NCBI RefSeq assembly: GCF_030700285.1
Contig: NZ_JAUYZJ010000023.1
Location: forward strand, 29,512 to 93,511
Source of the DNA: Methylobacterium sp. NEAU K
GTDB lineage: Bacteria; Pseudomonadota; Alphaproteobacteria; Rhizobiales; Beijerinckiaceae
Reading direction: 5' to 3'
Length of the DNA stretch: 64,000 nt
Positions 19,301 through 27,317 of the stretch are shown piece by piece. The position numbers were made by a program, and so were the translations under genes. The notes beneath the pieces are model-generated. The model made no database searches. It saw only the letters and a list, made by a program, of their open reading frames with translations, and had not been told where the DNA came from. The stretch's first letter is position 1; each line of letters begins with the position of its first letter.

Positions 19301-19678
19301 CGGCCCGTCCGCCTCGACGGGATGGAGGTAGGGCGCGAGTTCCTCCGACAGGTCGGGCTCGTACGCGAAGGACCGAACTTGCGCGTAATCCTCGACGAAG
19401 AAGTCGAACGGGTTGATCACCGCCATCTCGGCGGTGAGGTCGACCTCGATCTTCAGCTCGTCGGTCTTCTCCGGGAAGACGATTCGGGCGAGCCAGTTGC
19501 CGCTCGGGTCCTGCTGCCAGTTCAGGAAGTGGTTGGCGGGCGTCACCGTCAGCGCGTAGGCCGGCACCTTGGTCCGGGCATGCGGCGCCGGCCGCAGGCG
19601 GATCACCTGCGGACCGAGGCTGATCGGCCGGTCATAGCGGTAATGCGTGACGTGGTGCAGGGCGGCTTTGATCGACAC
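16394..19678 (-). CDS. Transglutaminase-like domain fused to DUF2126 (putative amidoligase)
   Basis: A 1094-residue fusion. The N-terminal part is a transglutaminase-like domain (HYRYDRPISLGPQVIRLRP; triad Cys180 in SGSCRDSAW, His229 in DLHAWAE, Asp245 in WIGMDATSG). From about residue 300 the rest is DUF2126: TMGGEPTFVSVDD, YGQGKWYPGESLPRWA, then GNHVVMGG, LSYLFSGLYIGPTSQAPRMDEAR and LRALVAWLWREPQTGG. DUF2126 is classed as a putative amidoligase of the glutamine-synthetase-like superfamily. The GTG start at 19678 has GGAG five bases upstream; a start 17 codons further out lacks one. First gene of the minus-strand set. Confidence 0.9.
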   Translation of the reverse strand: MSIKAALHHVTHYRYDRPISLGPQVIRLRPAPHARTKVPAYALTVTPANHFLNWQQDPSGNWLARIVFPEKTDELKIEVDLTAEMAVINPFDFFVEDYAQVRSFAYEPDLSEELAPYLHPVEADGPEIEALLARLPEETSTVLFLVALNGMIAREIAYGVRLEPGVQTPAETLRLKSGSCRDSAWLLVQVLRRIGLAARFVSGYLIQLVPDTTAVDGPAGASADFTDLHAWAEVYLPGAGWIGMDATSGLLTGEGHIPLAATPHYHSAAPISGAVEPAKTEFGFEMRITRVAETPRITKPFSEAVWAKMDALGERIDADLVAQDVRLTMGGEPTFVSVDDFESPEWNIAAVGPTKRGLADQLIRRLRDRFGPGGLLHYGQGKWYPGESLPRWAFALYWRKDGKPIWTNPALIAPEAPQEGTPEGAATIAQAKALADALARRLGLSDYVFPAFEDGDLWEKKAAELPVNVTPAAAQSGSVEFDARIKRVYARGLGAAAGYVLPLASLPTGKDGDADRVWISEKWAFRRGHAFLVPGDSPVGYRLPLSSLPYVPPEHYPYYQPQDPLEARGPLPERPTGETVVNGAGITGVAVRTALSIEPRDGIVRVFMPPTQRADEYLELAAHLEAAAAELNLPIHIEGYEPPYDPRLGLIKVTPDPGVIEVNVHPAASWREAVAITTDLYAEARQTRLGAEKFMTDGRHTGTGGGNHVVMGGVTPDDSPFLRRPDLLKSLVLYWQRHPALSYLFSGLYIGPTSQAPRMDEARHDGLYELEIALAQIPAADAPNIPRWLVDRVFRNILVDVTGNTHRAEICIDKLYSPDGPTGRLGLLEFRAFEMPPDSRMSLAQQVLLRALVAWLWREPQTGGCVRWGTSLHDRFMLPHFLWADFLGVLEDLRAAGYDFDPVAFEAQAQFRFPVFGTVEHGGVRMELRQALEPWHVMGEEGTSGGTVRFVDSSVERLQVKVEGFVPERHVIACNGRRLPMTGTGRAGEAVAGLRFKAWQPASSLHPTIPAHSPLTFDILDSWSGRALGGCRYHVAHPGGRNYETHPVNAYEAEGRRLARFQPHGHTPGLVVMPPAEPNAEFPLTLDLRMPAPT

Positions 19679-19905
19679 GATGGCTCCGTGTGAAGGATCG
19701 AATACGGTCTCGTAGCCGGCAGTGGGCACCGGGGCCGGCCGATCGCCGCCCCCGCCGCACGGTTATGGGACAAAGCGGTGGTCCCAAGCAATTTTCGTGC
19801 ATCGGCGCGCCGACGAGGGGCTCGCCGGTCGCGGGCCTGCCGGAACTTTGCCGGTCGCATATCTTTGAACCCGAGGTGGGCCGGGTGCCGGCCCAGGACC
19901 GTGCG

Positions 19906-21090
19906 ATGAAGATCTTCCAGTGCCAGGCCTGCGACCAGCCGGTCACCTTCGAGGCGACCGCCTGCGAGAGCTGCGCGCGCCGGCTGGGCTATGCTTGCGC
20001 GGTGCACGAGGTCTCGGCCCTGGAGCCCGTGGGTCTCTCGGCCCATCCGGCCATGGGCGGGGCCCAGGCCTTCCACGCCTACGCGGATTCCGGCCGGCGC
20101 TACCGCTACTGCAACAACGCCCTGTCGGGTGCCTGCAACTGGCTGGTGCCGGAGGACAGCCCCGACATCTTCTGCACCGCCTGCCGGCACAACCGCGTGG
20201 TGCCGGATCTCTCGCAATCCTGGAACCTCACCCGCTGGCGCCAGATCGAGGCGGCCAAGCGCCGGCTGTTCTACTCGCTGCTGCGCCTCGAACTGCCGCT
20301 CGCGACCCGGGCCCAGTACACGGACGGGCTGGCCTTCGATTTTCTGGTCGATCCGTCCGAGAGCTTCTCGTACGGGTCGCCGGTGCTCACGGGCCACATC
20401 AACGGCCTGATCACCATGAATATCGCCGAGGCCGACGACGTCGAGCGCGAGCGTCGCCGGATCCTGTTCGGTGAGCATTACCGCACCTTGCTCGGCCACT
20501 TCCGGCACGAGATCGGGCATTACTTCTGGTATCTGCTGGTGATGAACGGTCCCCACATGGCCGAGTTCCGGGGGCTGTTCGGGGACGAGAGCCTGAACTA
20601 CGTCCTGGCCCTGCAGGACCACTATGCCCGCGGCGCCCCGGCCGACTGGGAGGATTCCTACGTCTCGGCCTACGCCACCGCCCATGCCTGGGAGGATTTC
20701 GCCGAGACCTTCGCGCATTACCTGCACATCGTCGACACGGTGGAGACCGCCTCGACCTTCGAGCTGCATGTGCGCCCGCGCCTGCGCAACACGTCGCAGG
20801 CGCCCACGGTGATCGATTTCGATCCCTACGACACGCAGGACCTCGACCGGCTGATCGAGGCGTGGCTGCCGCTGACCTACGCGATCAACTCCCTGTCCCA
20901 CAGCATGGGCCAGCCGGCGCTCTACCCGTTCAAGCTGACGCCGACGGTGATCGCCAAGCTCGCCTTCGTGCACGAGCGGATCTACGCTTCCCGCTCCGGC
21001 AGCCTGCCGGATGCCGGCGAGGCGGGGGCGGACATGCTCCGTGCGGTGATCCTGGGCCTGCGCCAGAAGGTGGCCGCGCCGACGGCGTGA
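19906..21090 (+). CDS. Putative zinc-binding metallopeptidase with N-terminal zinc ribbon
   Basis: A 394-residue protein. A zinc ribbon (Cys6, Cys9, Cys20, Cys23) opens it, followed by a second cysteine pair region (YCNNALSGACNW, FCTACRHN). The peptidase-like region has HEIGH at 201-205, a HExxH zinc site, and AWEDFAETFAHYLHI downstream, which can give the third ligand. This COG4307-type family is often next to the transglutaminase/alpha-E/DUF2126 genes, as here: it starts 228 bases from the divergent DUF2126 gene. Function unproven; it may process the product of that system. Confidence 0.82.
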   Translation: MKIFQCQACDQPVTFEATACESCARRLGYACAVHEVSALEPVGLSAHPAMGGAQAFHAYADSGRRYRYCNNALSGACNWLVPEDSPDIFCTACRHNRVVPDLSQSWNLTRWRQIEAAKRRLFYSLLRLELPLATRAQYTDGLAFDFLVDPSESFSYGSPVLTGHINGLITMNIAEADDVERERRRILFGEHYRTLLGHFRHEIGHYFWYLLVMNGPHMAEFRGLFGDESLNYVLALQDHYARGAPADWEDSYVSAYATAHAWEDFAETFAHYLHIVDTVETASTFELHVRPRLRNTSQAPTVIDFDPYDTQDLDRLIEAWLPLTYAINSLSHSMGQPALYPFKLTPTVIAKLAFVHERIYASRSGSLPDAGEAGADMLRAVILGLRQKVAAPTA

Positions 21091-21094
21091 CCGC

Positions 21095-21562
21095 TCAGGC
21101 GCCGCCCGCTCGACCGCTCTCCACGAAGGCGCGGAACGCCGCGAGGGTCTCGGCGCTGACGTGGTGCTCGATCCCCTCGGCGTCCCGCCGGGCGGTCTCG
21201 GGGCTGACGCCGAGCGCACACAGGAAGCGCTCGACGATCCGGTGGCGCTCGCGCGCCTGGACGGCGAGCCGGCGCCCGGCCTCGGTCAGGAACACGCCGC
21301 GATAGGGCCGCTGCTGGACGAACCCGTCCTCGCACAGGCGCTTGAGCATCTTGGCGACGGTCGGCTGGGCCACGCCGAGGCGGGCGGCGATGTCGACCTG
21401 GCGCGCCTCGCCGCCATCGCCGATCAGGTCGTCGATCAGCTCGACGTAATCCTCGATGAGTTCGGAACGGCGCGCCTCGCGGGCTTGGCGGAAGCTCTCC
21501 ACCTGCCGCTCGGGCTCGACCAGCACGGTCTCGGGCGCGCCCTGCTCGGACGGTTCCTGCAT
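21095..21562 (-). CDS. mntR: DtxR-family manganese-responsive repressor MntR
   Basis: A 155-residue regulator. Winged-helix domain: ELIEDYVELIDDLIGDGGEARQVDIAARLGVAQPTVAKMLKRL, then FVQQRPYRGVFLTEAGRRLA. The dimerisation/metal region has ERHRIVERFL, ETARRDAEGIEHHVS. With Mn2+ bound, MntR represses Mn importer genes. It is divergent from mntH, and a strong MntR-box-like palindrome lies in the shared region, so mntH is the obvious target. It runs convergent with, and four bases from, the metallopeptidase gene. Confidence 0.92.
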   Translation of the reverse strand: MQEPSEQGAPETVLVEPERQVESFRQAREARRSELIEDYVELIDDLIGDGGEARQVDIAARLGVAQPTVAKMLKRLCEDGFVQQRPYRGVFLTEAGRRLAVQARERHRIVERFLCALGVSPETARRDAEGIEHHVSAETLAAFRAFVESGRAGGA

Positions 21563-21657
21563 CGGCTCTCCCTTTCGCCGCCCCCGGCACCGCCCGACTC
21601 CTGTTTAGCAAAAACCGGCCCGGGGAGGGGAGTCCCGCGATCGCTGCGCCGGGCCTC

Positions 21658-21687
21658 TTGAATCCCGCGGCCGGCGCACTGAATATA
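21658..21687 (+). promoter_or_regulatory. Possible mntH promoter
   Basis: TTGAAT at 21658-21663 and AATATA at 21682-21687 are separated by 18 bases. The -10 element overlaps the left half of the MntR box, so bound repressor would block polymerase. This is assigned by eye and the exact elements are uncertain. Confidence 0.4.
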
Positions 21688-21700
21688 GCTCGGGCTATAT
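21683..21700. promoter_or_regulatory. MntR box (operator)
   Basis: A perfect inverted repeat ATATAGC-TCGG-GCTATAT. Its inner AGC-NNNN-GCT core and spacing match the E. coli MntR box (CATAGC-NNNN-GCTATG). It sits 20 bases before the mntH ATG and between divergent mntR and mntH, which supports Mn-dependent repression of mntH and possibly autoregulation. Confidence 0.8.
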
Positions 21701-21720
21701 CTTTGAGGAAAGGGTGAGAC

Positions 21721-23049
21721 ATGGGAGCGCCGAACGCCGCGACGGTTCCCGGGGGCGCGGCGCCCGGTGCGATGAGCCGGCGCGCCGAGGTGGGCATCCG
21801 CGACGTCCTCGAGGGGCGGAAGGGCGGAAGGGGCCGGTTCCTGCTGTTCGTGGGCCCGGCCGTGACGGCGTCGATCGCCTACATGGACCCCGGCAATTTC
21901 GCCACCAACATCCAGGCCGGCGCCCGTTACGGATACGGCCTGCTCTGGGTGGTGCTCCTGGCCAACCTGACCGCGATGCTGTTCCAGGCGCTGTCGGCCA
22001 AACTCGGCATCGTCACGGGCAAGAACCTCGCCGAGCATTGCCGCGACGCGACGCCGTTGCCGGCGCGGCTCGTCCTCTGGGGCATCAGCGAGATCGCCGC
22101 CATGGCCACCGACCTCGCCGAGTTCCTCGGGGGGGCCATCGGCCTGTCGCTCCTCACCGGCATGCCGCTCATGGCCGGCATGGCGGTCACGGCGGTCATC
22201 ACCTACGCGATCCTGCTTCTGGAGCACGAGGGTTTCCGGCCGCTGGAGATCGCCATCGGCGCGATGGTCGGCACGATCGGCCTCTGCTACGCGGTCGAGC
22301 TGCTGATCGCGCCGGTGGCCTGGGCGGAGGCCGCCAAGGGGCTCGTCACGCCGAAGATTCCGGACGCGCAGGCGCTCACCATCGCGGTCGGGATCATCGG
22401 CGCCACCGTGATGCCGCACGCGCTGTTCCTGCATTCGGGGCTGACGCAAGGCCGGGGCAGCCCCCGGAGCGAGGCCGACCGGCGCCTGCTGGTGCGCTTC
22501 TCGAACCGCGAGGTGGTGGTGGCGCTGCTGCTGGCGGGTCTGGTCAACATCGCGATGGTGATCATGGCGGCGGCCGCCTTCCACGGCGACCACAGCACGG
22601 TCGCCGAGATCGGCGAGGCGTACCGCACCCTGACGCCGCTGCTCGGGCCGGCGGCCGGGGCCGCCTTCCTGGTGTCGCTGCTCGCCTCCGGGATCTCATC
22701 CTCGGTGGTCGGCACGCTCGCCGGGCAGATGGTGATGCAGGGCTTCACCGGCTGGCGCATCCCGCTCCTGGTCCGCCGGCTCGCGACCATGCTGCCGGCC
22801 TTCGCGGTGGTGGCGGCCGGCATCGATCCGACGCGCGCGCTGGTCCTGTCCCAGGTGGTGCTGTCGCTCGCCCTGCCGGTGCCTATGGTGGCGCTGGTGC
22901 TGTTCACCCGCCGCCGGGACCTGATGGGCCCGTTCGCCAACGGCCCGCTGACCCAGGCGGCGGCTGTCGCCGGGGCTGTGGTGGTGCTCGGCCTCAACAT
23001 GGTTCTGCTGGCCGCCGCCTTCGGGGTGCCGGTGCCGGGGCTGGAGTGA
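21721..23049 (+). CDS. mntH: NRAMP-family Mn(II)/H+ symporter MntH
   Basis: A 442-residue inner-membrane transporter with about 11 hydrophobic helices. The NRAMP metal-site motif DPGN is at 56-59 (AYMDPGNFATNIQAG) in helix 1, and the helix-6 motif is GATVMPHALFLHS. SEIAAMATDLAEFLGG and ASGISSSVVGTLAGQMVMQGF are also conserved. Imports Mn2+ (and Fe2+) by proton symport. AGGAAAGGGTGAG precedes the ATG. Regulation by the adjacent mntR is strongly suggested by the operator in the leader. Confidence 0.95.
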   Translation: MGAPNAATVPGGAAPGAMSRRAEVGIRDVLEGRKGGRGRFLLFVGPAVTASIAYMDPGNFATNIQAGARYGYGLLWVVLLANLTAMLFQALSAKLGIVTGKNLAEHCRDATPLPARLVLWGISEIAAMATDLAEFLGGAIGLSLLTGMPLMAGMAVTAVITYAILLLEHEGFRPLEIAIGAMVGTIGLCYAVELLIAPVAWAEAAKGLVTPKIPDAQALTIAVGIIGATVMPHALFLHSGLTQGRGSPRSEADRRLLVRFSNREVVVALLLAGLVNIAMVIMAAAAFHGDHSTVAEIGEAYRTLTPLLGPAAGAAFLVSLLASGISSSVVGTLAGQMVMQGFTGWRIPLLVRRLATMLPAFAVVAAGIDPTRALVLSQVVLSLALPVPMVALVLFTRRRDLMGPFANGPLTQAAAVAGAVVVLGLNMVLLAAAFGVPVPGLE

Positions 23050-23081
23050 TTCTTCCCCAAGGCGGGCGCCGTCTTTTACGA

Positions 23082-23116
23082 GTTTCCAAAGGGCTGGGTC
23101 ACAGTCCTTTGGAAAC
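23082..23116 (+). terminator. Perfect hairpin after mntH
   Basis: Arms GTTTCCAAAGG (23082-23092) and CCTTTGGAAAC (23106-23116) are perfect complements around a 13-base loop, and CTTTTT follows at 23121-23127. It lies between convergent mntH and the ThDP-enzyme gene and probably terminates transcription. The right arm recurs at 29191-29201, so it may also belong to a repeat family. Confidence 0.6.
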
Positions 23117-23154
23117 CGTGACTTTTTCGCCAGACGCGCGCGCACGGCCCCCGG

Positions 23155-24843
23155 TCAGGTCGCCCGAACCACAACCTCCACGAGGTTGGCCCCCCCGGAC
23201 TGGATCCCAGCCTCGATCGCCGGGGCGATGTCGGCCGCCCGGGTCACCCGCCGCGCCGGCACGCCCATGGAGGCGGCCAGTGCCAGGAAGTCGATGCGCG
23301 GGTCGGTGAGGTCCATGGCGATGAAGCGGTTGGCCCGCACCGAGGCGTAGTGCAACTGGCCCTTCATGAATGTCTTGAGGATGTTGTACTCGGCGTTGTT
23401 GATCACCACGAAGGTGACCGGCAGTTTTTCGTGCGCGGCTGTCCACAGAGCCTGGGGCGAGTACATGGCGGCCCCGTCGCCCACGACGCAGACGACGGGC
23501 GCGCGGTCGAGTCCCAAAGAGAAGCCCACCGCGGCCGGCATGCCCCAGCCGAGCACGCCGCCGCGCATCGCCGCGTATTGGTGGGCGGAGGGGCTGTCGA
23601 GGAAGGTGCGCAGGTGGGTGAGCGTCGCGGGCGCCTCGTCGATGATGGTGGTCTGCGCCCCTACCGCGCGGGCCACCTCGCGGGCGGCGACAAGCGGCGC
23701 GATCACCGGATCCTCGAACGCGGCGTCGGCCGCGGCGGCGAGCTTGCCCCGCCGCTCGGCCCGGGCCGCCGTCGCCGTCGCGCGCAGCGCCGCGAAGGTG
23801 CCGGCGCGGTCGGCCACCCGGACGGCCAGCAGAGGCAGCAGCGCGTCCAGCGAGGCCTGGATGTCGCCCACCGTCGACAGATTGGTGGCGTAGGTGCGGC
23901 CGAGATCGCGCACGTCCGCGGAGAGCTGGAACACCTGCGTCCCCGGCGGCACCGCCGAGACCTCCGAGTAGAGCACGGTGATCAGCGATTTGCCGCCGAG
24001 CGCGAACACCGCGTCGTAGCGCCCGAGGATCTCGGCGATGGCATCGGCCCGGGTCGGCAGGTTGCCGGCCCAGAGCGGGTGGGCGGTGGGGAAGGGGATG
24101 TGGGCCGGCCAGGACGAGCCGTAGACCGGCGCCGCCAGCAGGTCGGCCAGCGCAACCATCTGGGCGGAGGCGTCCGAGGCGTCGATCTCGTCCCCGGCGA
24201 TCAGCGCGAGGCGGCCGGGCGCGATGGCGGCGAGCTTGTCCGCCAGCCGGTCGAGGGAGCCCGCCACCGCCCGCTGGTCGATGGTCGAGGTCTCGCCCGC
24301 CGGCACCGCGGTCATCGCCTCCATCACGTCCATAGGCAGGGACAGGAAGACCGGGCCGGAGGGCGCGGCGGCGCAATCATGGAAGGCGCGGCGCAGGAGC
24401 ACCGGGAGCTGGTCCGGGCTCGTGACCTCGCGGGCCCATTTCACCACCGGGTCGGCGATGGCGACGAGGTCGCCCATCAGCAGCGGGTCGGTGAGCGCGT
24501 GGCGCAGGTCCTGCTGCCCGGCGGTGACCACCAGCGGCGTGCCGGTGACCTGCGAGTTCACGAGCCCGCCCATGCCGTGGCCGAGGCCGCCGGCGGTGTG
24601 CAGGTTGAGGAAGGCCGGCCGCCGCGCGCCCTGCGCGTAGCCGTCGGCCATCGCTACCGCGGTCGCCTCCTGGAGAGCGAGGATGTAGCCGATGTCCTGC
24701 GCCTCGGTGAGCGCGTCGATGAGCGGCAGTTCGGTGGTGCCGGGATTGCCGAAGATGTAGCGGACCCCCTCCGAGCGCAGCACCTCCAGCAGCAGGTCGG
24801 CCCCCCGGCGGCGGCCGGCGGCTTCCACGGTCTCGATCGCCAT
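23155..24843 (-). CDS. Thiamine-diphosphate enzyme, benzoylformate decarboxylase/acetolactate synthase-like
   Basis: A 562-residue three-domain ThDP enzyme. N-terminal PYR domain: YIFGNPGTTELPLIDAL and the cofactor-activating Glu in ILALQEATAVAMADGYAQ; LNLHTAGGLGHGMGGL follows. C-terminal PP domain: VVGDGAAMYSPQALW then FVVINNAEYNI, the GDG-X26-NN motif. Overall pattern is closest to benzoylformate decarboxylase: His of NLHTAGG equals its His70, but the Ser26 position (PGSNE in that enzyme) is Thr here, and I cannot place its His281. The substrate is therefore uncertain. GGAGGAGG lies before the ATG. Confidence 0.82.
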   Translation of the reverse strand: MAIETVEAAGRRRGADLLLEVLRSEGVRYIFGNPGTTELPLIDALTEAQDIGYILALQEATAVAMADGYAQGARRPAFLNLHTAGGLGHGMGGLVNSQVTGTPLVVTAGQQDLRHALTDPLLMGDLVAIADPVVKWAREVTSPDQLPVLLRRAFHDCAAAPSGPVFLSLPMDVMEAMTAVPAGETSTIDQRAVAGSLDRLADKLAAIAPGRLALIAGDEIDASDASAQMVALADLLAAPVYGSSWPAHIPFPTAHPLWAGNLPTRADAIAEILGRYDAVFALGGKSLITVLYSEVSAVPPGTQVFQLSADVRDLGRTYATNLSTVGDIQASLDALLPLLAVRVADRAGTFAALRATATAARAERRGKLAAAADAAFEDPVIAPLVAAREVARAVGAQTTIIDEAPATLTHLRTFLDSPSAHQYAAMRGGVLGWGMPAAVGFSLGLDRAPVVCVVGDGAAMYSPQALWTAAHEKLPVTFVVINNAEYNILKTFMKGQLHYASVRANRFIAMDLTDPRIDFLALAASMGVPARRVTRAADIAPAIEAGIQSGGANLVEVVVRAT

Positions 24844-24931
24844 GCGGATCCCTCCTCCGCGCCTCGGCGGAATCGGGGGGAGGCTAAACCATGGGTGCGT
24901 CGGGGCAATGGCCGGGCGCTGCGAGCGCGTG

Positions 24932-26137
24932 TCAGGACCCGATCGGCAGGAGGAGGCCGGGCGCCAGCGACGCCGCGGCCCTGGGCCCATCCTTCACCAG
25001 GCGAAGCGCCGTGCGGGCGAGGCGGTTGCGCAGGCGACGGGCTCGCCAGAGCGCGCCGGTCTCCACGGCGAGCCCGCGGGCGTAGAGGCTGGCGCGCAGG
25101 CTGCGCGCGTCGCAGGCCTGCTTGACCGGATCGTCGTAGAACGCCGCGATCTTGCCCCGGCTCATGCCGGGCGTGGCGAGCCAGGCCGGCACGTGGACCC
25201 GCGCGAGCCGGTCGGCGTCGGTGAGGAGCTTGCCGATCCCGGTGCCGGGGATCGGGCAGGCGGTCTGGAAGGCGTCGCCGATCAGCACCAGTCCATCGCG
25301 CCCCACGCCCTCGGCCCGGGCGAGGTCGATCGGCCGGACCTCCACGGGCCCGGCCACCGACAGGTCCGGGCAGTGCCGAGACAGCCGCGGCATCATCGCC
25401 CGCAGGGCCGCCTCCGGATCCCGGCGCAGGGCCGCGACCCAGGGCTCGCCGGGGTCGCGGTAGCAGAACAGGTTGGCCCGCATGACGTCCCCGATCGGGA
25501 ACAGGGTCAGGTAGGCGTCGCGCCCGCCGAACCGCTCCGAGAAGTAGGTCATGGCCGGGAACGGGAAGCACGAGCGCGAGGCCGCCATGTCGAAGCCGAC
25601 GGCCAGGGAGTGGCGCGGCCTGAGGGGGCGCTTGGCGATGCCGGCCTTGGCCAGCAGCGCCTGCCCGAGCCCGGTGGCGAGCACGACGAGGCGCGCCTCG
25701 ATCCGGCGGCCGTCGCCCAGGGTGACCACCTGGCGATCCGGCCCGAGTTCGAGCTCGGCGACGCGGCCGGGAATCAGCAGCCCCTTCGGCAGGGCGTCCC
25801 GGACCGCCCCGACCAGCACGGGATAGGGCGCGCCCCATTCGCGGGCGGCCTCGCGGTAGGCGAGGCGGCCGTAGCGGACCACCGCGACCTCCTCGGTCGC
25901 CGTCGTGCAGGCGGCGAGCGCCGGGCCGAAGCCGAGCCCCTCGAACAGGGCCATCTGGTCGGCCCCGAATTTTTCCGCCCGGAAGTCGCGACGCGCCTCG
26001 CCGCGTTCGGCCTGGGCGTCGATCAGCGCGACCCGCGTCCCGGCGCGGGCGAGCGCCCCGGCCAGGCAGCTCCCGGCCAGCCCGGCCCCGACCACGGCCA
26101 CGTCGTGGCGGTCCAACACGCTCTCCATCGCCGACAT
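24932..26137 (-). CDS. FAD-dependent oxidoreductase, geranylgeranyl-reductase/monooxygenase type
   Basis: A 401-residue flavoprotein with the N-terminal dinucleotide fold VAVVGAGLAGSCLAGALARAG, a VVLATGLG middle motif and GLVLIGDAFQTACPIPGTGIGK, the GD motif that contacts FAD ribityl in group A flavin monooxygenases and GGR-type reductases. The C-terminal region is basic. Substrate unknown. It starts 295 bases after the end of the upstream lysR and ends 88 bases before the ThDP-enzyme gene on the same strand, so the two enzymes may be co-transcribed. MSAMES start at 26137; a second ATG is three codons in. Confidence 0.8.
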   Translation of the reverse strand: MSAMESVLDRHDVAVVGAGLAGSCLAGALARAGTRVALIDAQAERGEARRDFRAEKFGADQMALFEGLGFGPALAACTTATEEVAVVRYGRLAYREAAREWGAPYPVLVGAVRDALPKGLLIPGRVAELELGPDRQVVTLGDGRRIEARLVVLATGLGQALLAKAGIAKRPLRPRHSLAVGFDMAASRSCFPFPAMTYFSERFGGRDAYLTLFPIGDVMRANLFCYRDPGEPWVAALRRDPEAALRAMMPRLSRHCPDLSVAGPVEVRPIDLARAEGVGRDGLVLIGDAFQTACPIPGTGIGKLLTDADRLARVHVPAWLATPGMSRGKIAAFYDDPVKQACDARSLRASLYARGLAVETGALWRARRLRNRLARTALRLVKDGPRAAASLAPGLLLPIGS

Positions 26138-26262
26138 CCGAAAGTCGTCCCGTTCACGGGGCCGGTAATCGAACGCATGAATACGCCCGCATGGCAGCGA
26201 TCGCGAAGTCCGCAAAGCGCGTACGTAATTTTTTCGGCGTCCGCAGAGATAGACTGAGAGCT

Positions 26263-26331
26263 CCTGACAAAACGCCCGATCAGCGGGAGACCTCCTACTG
26301 ATCGCGACGGCACAGCGGGCGTTTTGTGAGG
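26263..26331. terminator. Long hairpin between lysR and the FAD oxidoreductase gene
   Basis: Outer arms 26267-26278 (ACAAAACGCCCG) and 26316-26327 (CGGGCGTTTTGT) are perfect complements; three more pairs outside (CCT/AGG) extend them after one mismatch. An inner repeat CGATCAG (26277-26283) and CTGATCG (26298-26304) competes or stacks. Its A-tract/GC stem/T-tract order resembles a bidirectional intrinsic terminator, though the T run is only four. Confidence 0.5.
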
Positions 26332-26432
26332 GGCGCTTACATGGCAGCATCCGCGACTCTAGGCCGCCTCATCTTCTGATTGAATCGCTGCAGCTTGCCC
26401 GGATCCATGGCACCCAGCACGGATCCGCGGCC

Positions 26433-27317
26433 TCACGCCCGCAACTGCGCCACGAAGGCGCGCATGAACGGCGGCAGACCGTCGAGATCGCGCAGGCACA
26501 GGGTCAGGTCGCGCCGCGCCCAGGCGTCGGAGAGCGGCACCACCGCGATGGCGAGCCCCTGGGCCGCCCGGGCGGCCGCGCTCTCGGGCAGGACCGCGAT
26601 CCCGACCCGGGCCTCGACGAGGCGGCAGACCGCGTCGAAGCCGCGCAATTGCACCCGCAGGCGCATGGGCCGCCCCTCCCGGACCGCCTGGGCGACCAGG
26701 AACCGGCTGATCGCGCTGCGCCGATCCAGGCCGACGAGATCATGGCCGAGCACCTCGGCGAAGGGGATCCCCGTGCGCGCCGCCAAGGGATGATCTCGGG
26801 CCGCCACCAGCACGAACCGATCCTCCCGGAACGGGAAGGTCTGGAGCGAGCCGGTATCGACCGTGCCGGACAGGATGCCGAGATCGGCCGCGCCCTCGGC
26901 CACCAGCCCGACGATCTCGTCGGAGGTGCGCTCGTCGATCTCGACGCCGATCCCGGGATGAGCGGCCAGGAAGGCCGAGAGCGCGTCGGGCAGGAACTCG
27001 GTGAGCGCATTGGTGTTGGCCAGCACCCGGATCTGGCCGACCGCCCCCCCCGAGAACACCGACATCTCCTCGCGCAGCCGCTCCACGCCGGCCAGGACCT
27101 CCCGGGCATGGACCAGGAGCGCGCGCCCGGCAGGGGTCGCGCAGACGCCCTGCCGGCTCCGGGTCAGGAGCGCGGCGCCGAGAGATTCCTCCATCGACCG
27201 GATCCGCGTCGAGGCGGCCGCCAGGGCGAGGTTGGCGCGCGCCGCCCCATGGGTGATCGAGCCGGCCTCGACCACGTGCCGGAACAGGCCGAGATCGACC
27301 AGATCGAACCGGATCAT
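26433..27317 (-). CDS. LysR-family transcriptional regulator
   Basis: A 294-residue LysR regulator. The N-terminal winged helix is FDLVDLGLFRHVVEAGSITHGAARANLALAAASTRIRSMEESLGAALLTR; the effector domain runs from about residue 90 (GQIRVLANTNALTEFLPDALSAF). The start is the ATG at 27317 (MIRFDLVDL). The likely targets are unknown: the nearest genes on the same strand are the FAD oxidoreductase and ThDP enzyme downstream, while LysR genes usually face their targets divergently, and here the divergent neighbour is the HD-GYP regulator 612 bases away. Confidence 0.9.
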   Translation of the reverse strand: MIRFDLVDLGLFRHVVEAGSITHGAARANLALAAASTRIRSMEESLGAALLTRSRQGVCATPAGRALLVHAREVLAGVERLREEMSVFSGGAVGQIRVLANTNALTEFLPDALSAFLAAHPGIGVEIDERTSDEIVGLVAEGAADLGILSGTVDTGSLQTFPFREDRFVLVAARDHPLAARTGIPFAEVLGHDLVGLDRRSAISRFLVAQAVREGRPMRLRVQLRGFDAVCRLVEARVGIAVLPESAAARAAQGLAIAVVPLSDAWARRDLTLCLRDLDGLPPFMRAFVAQLRA

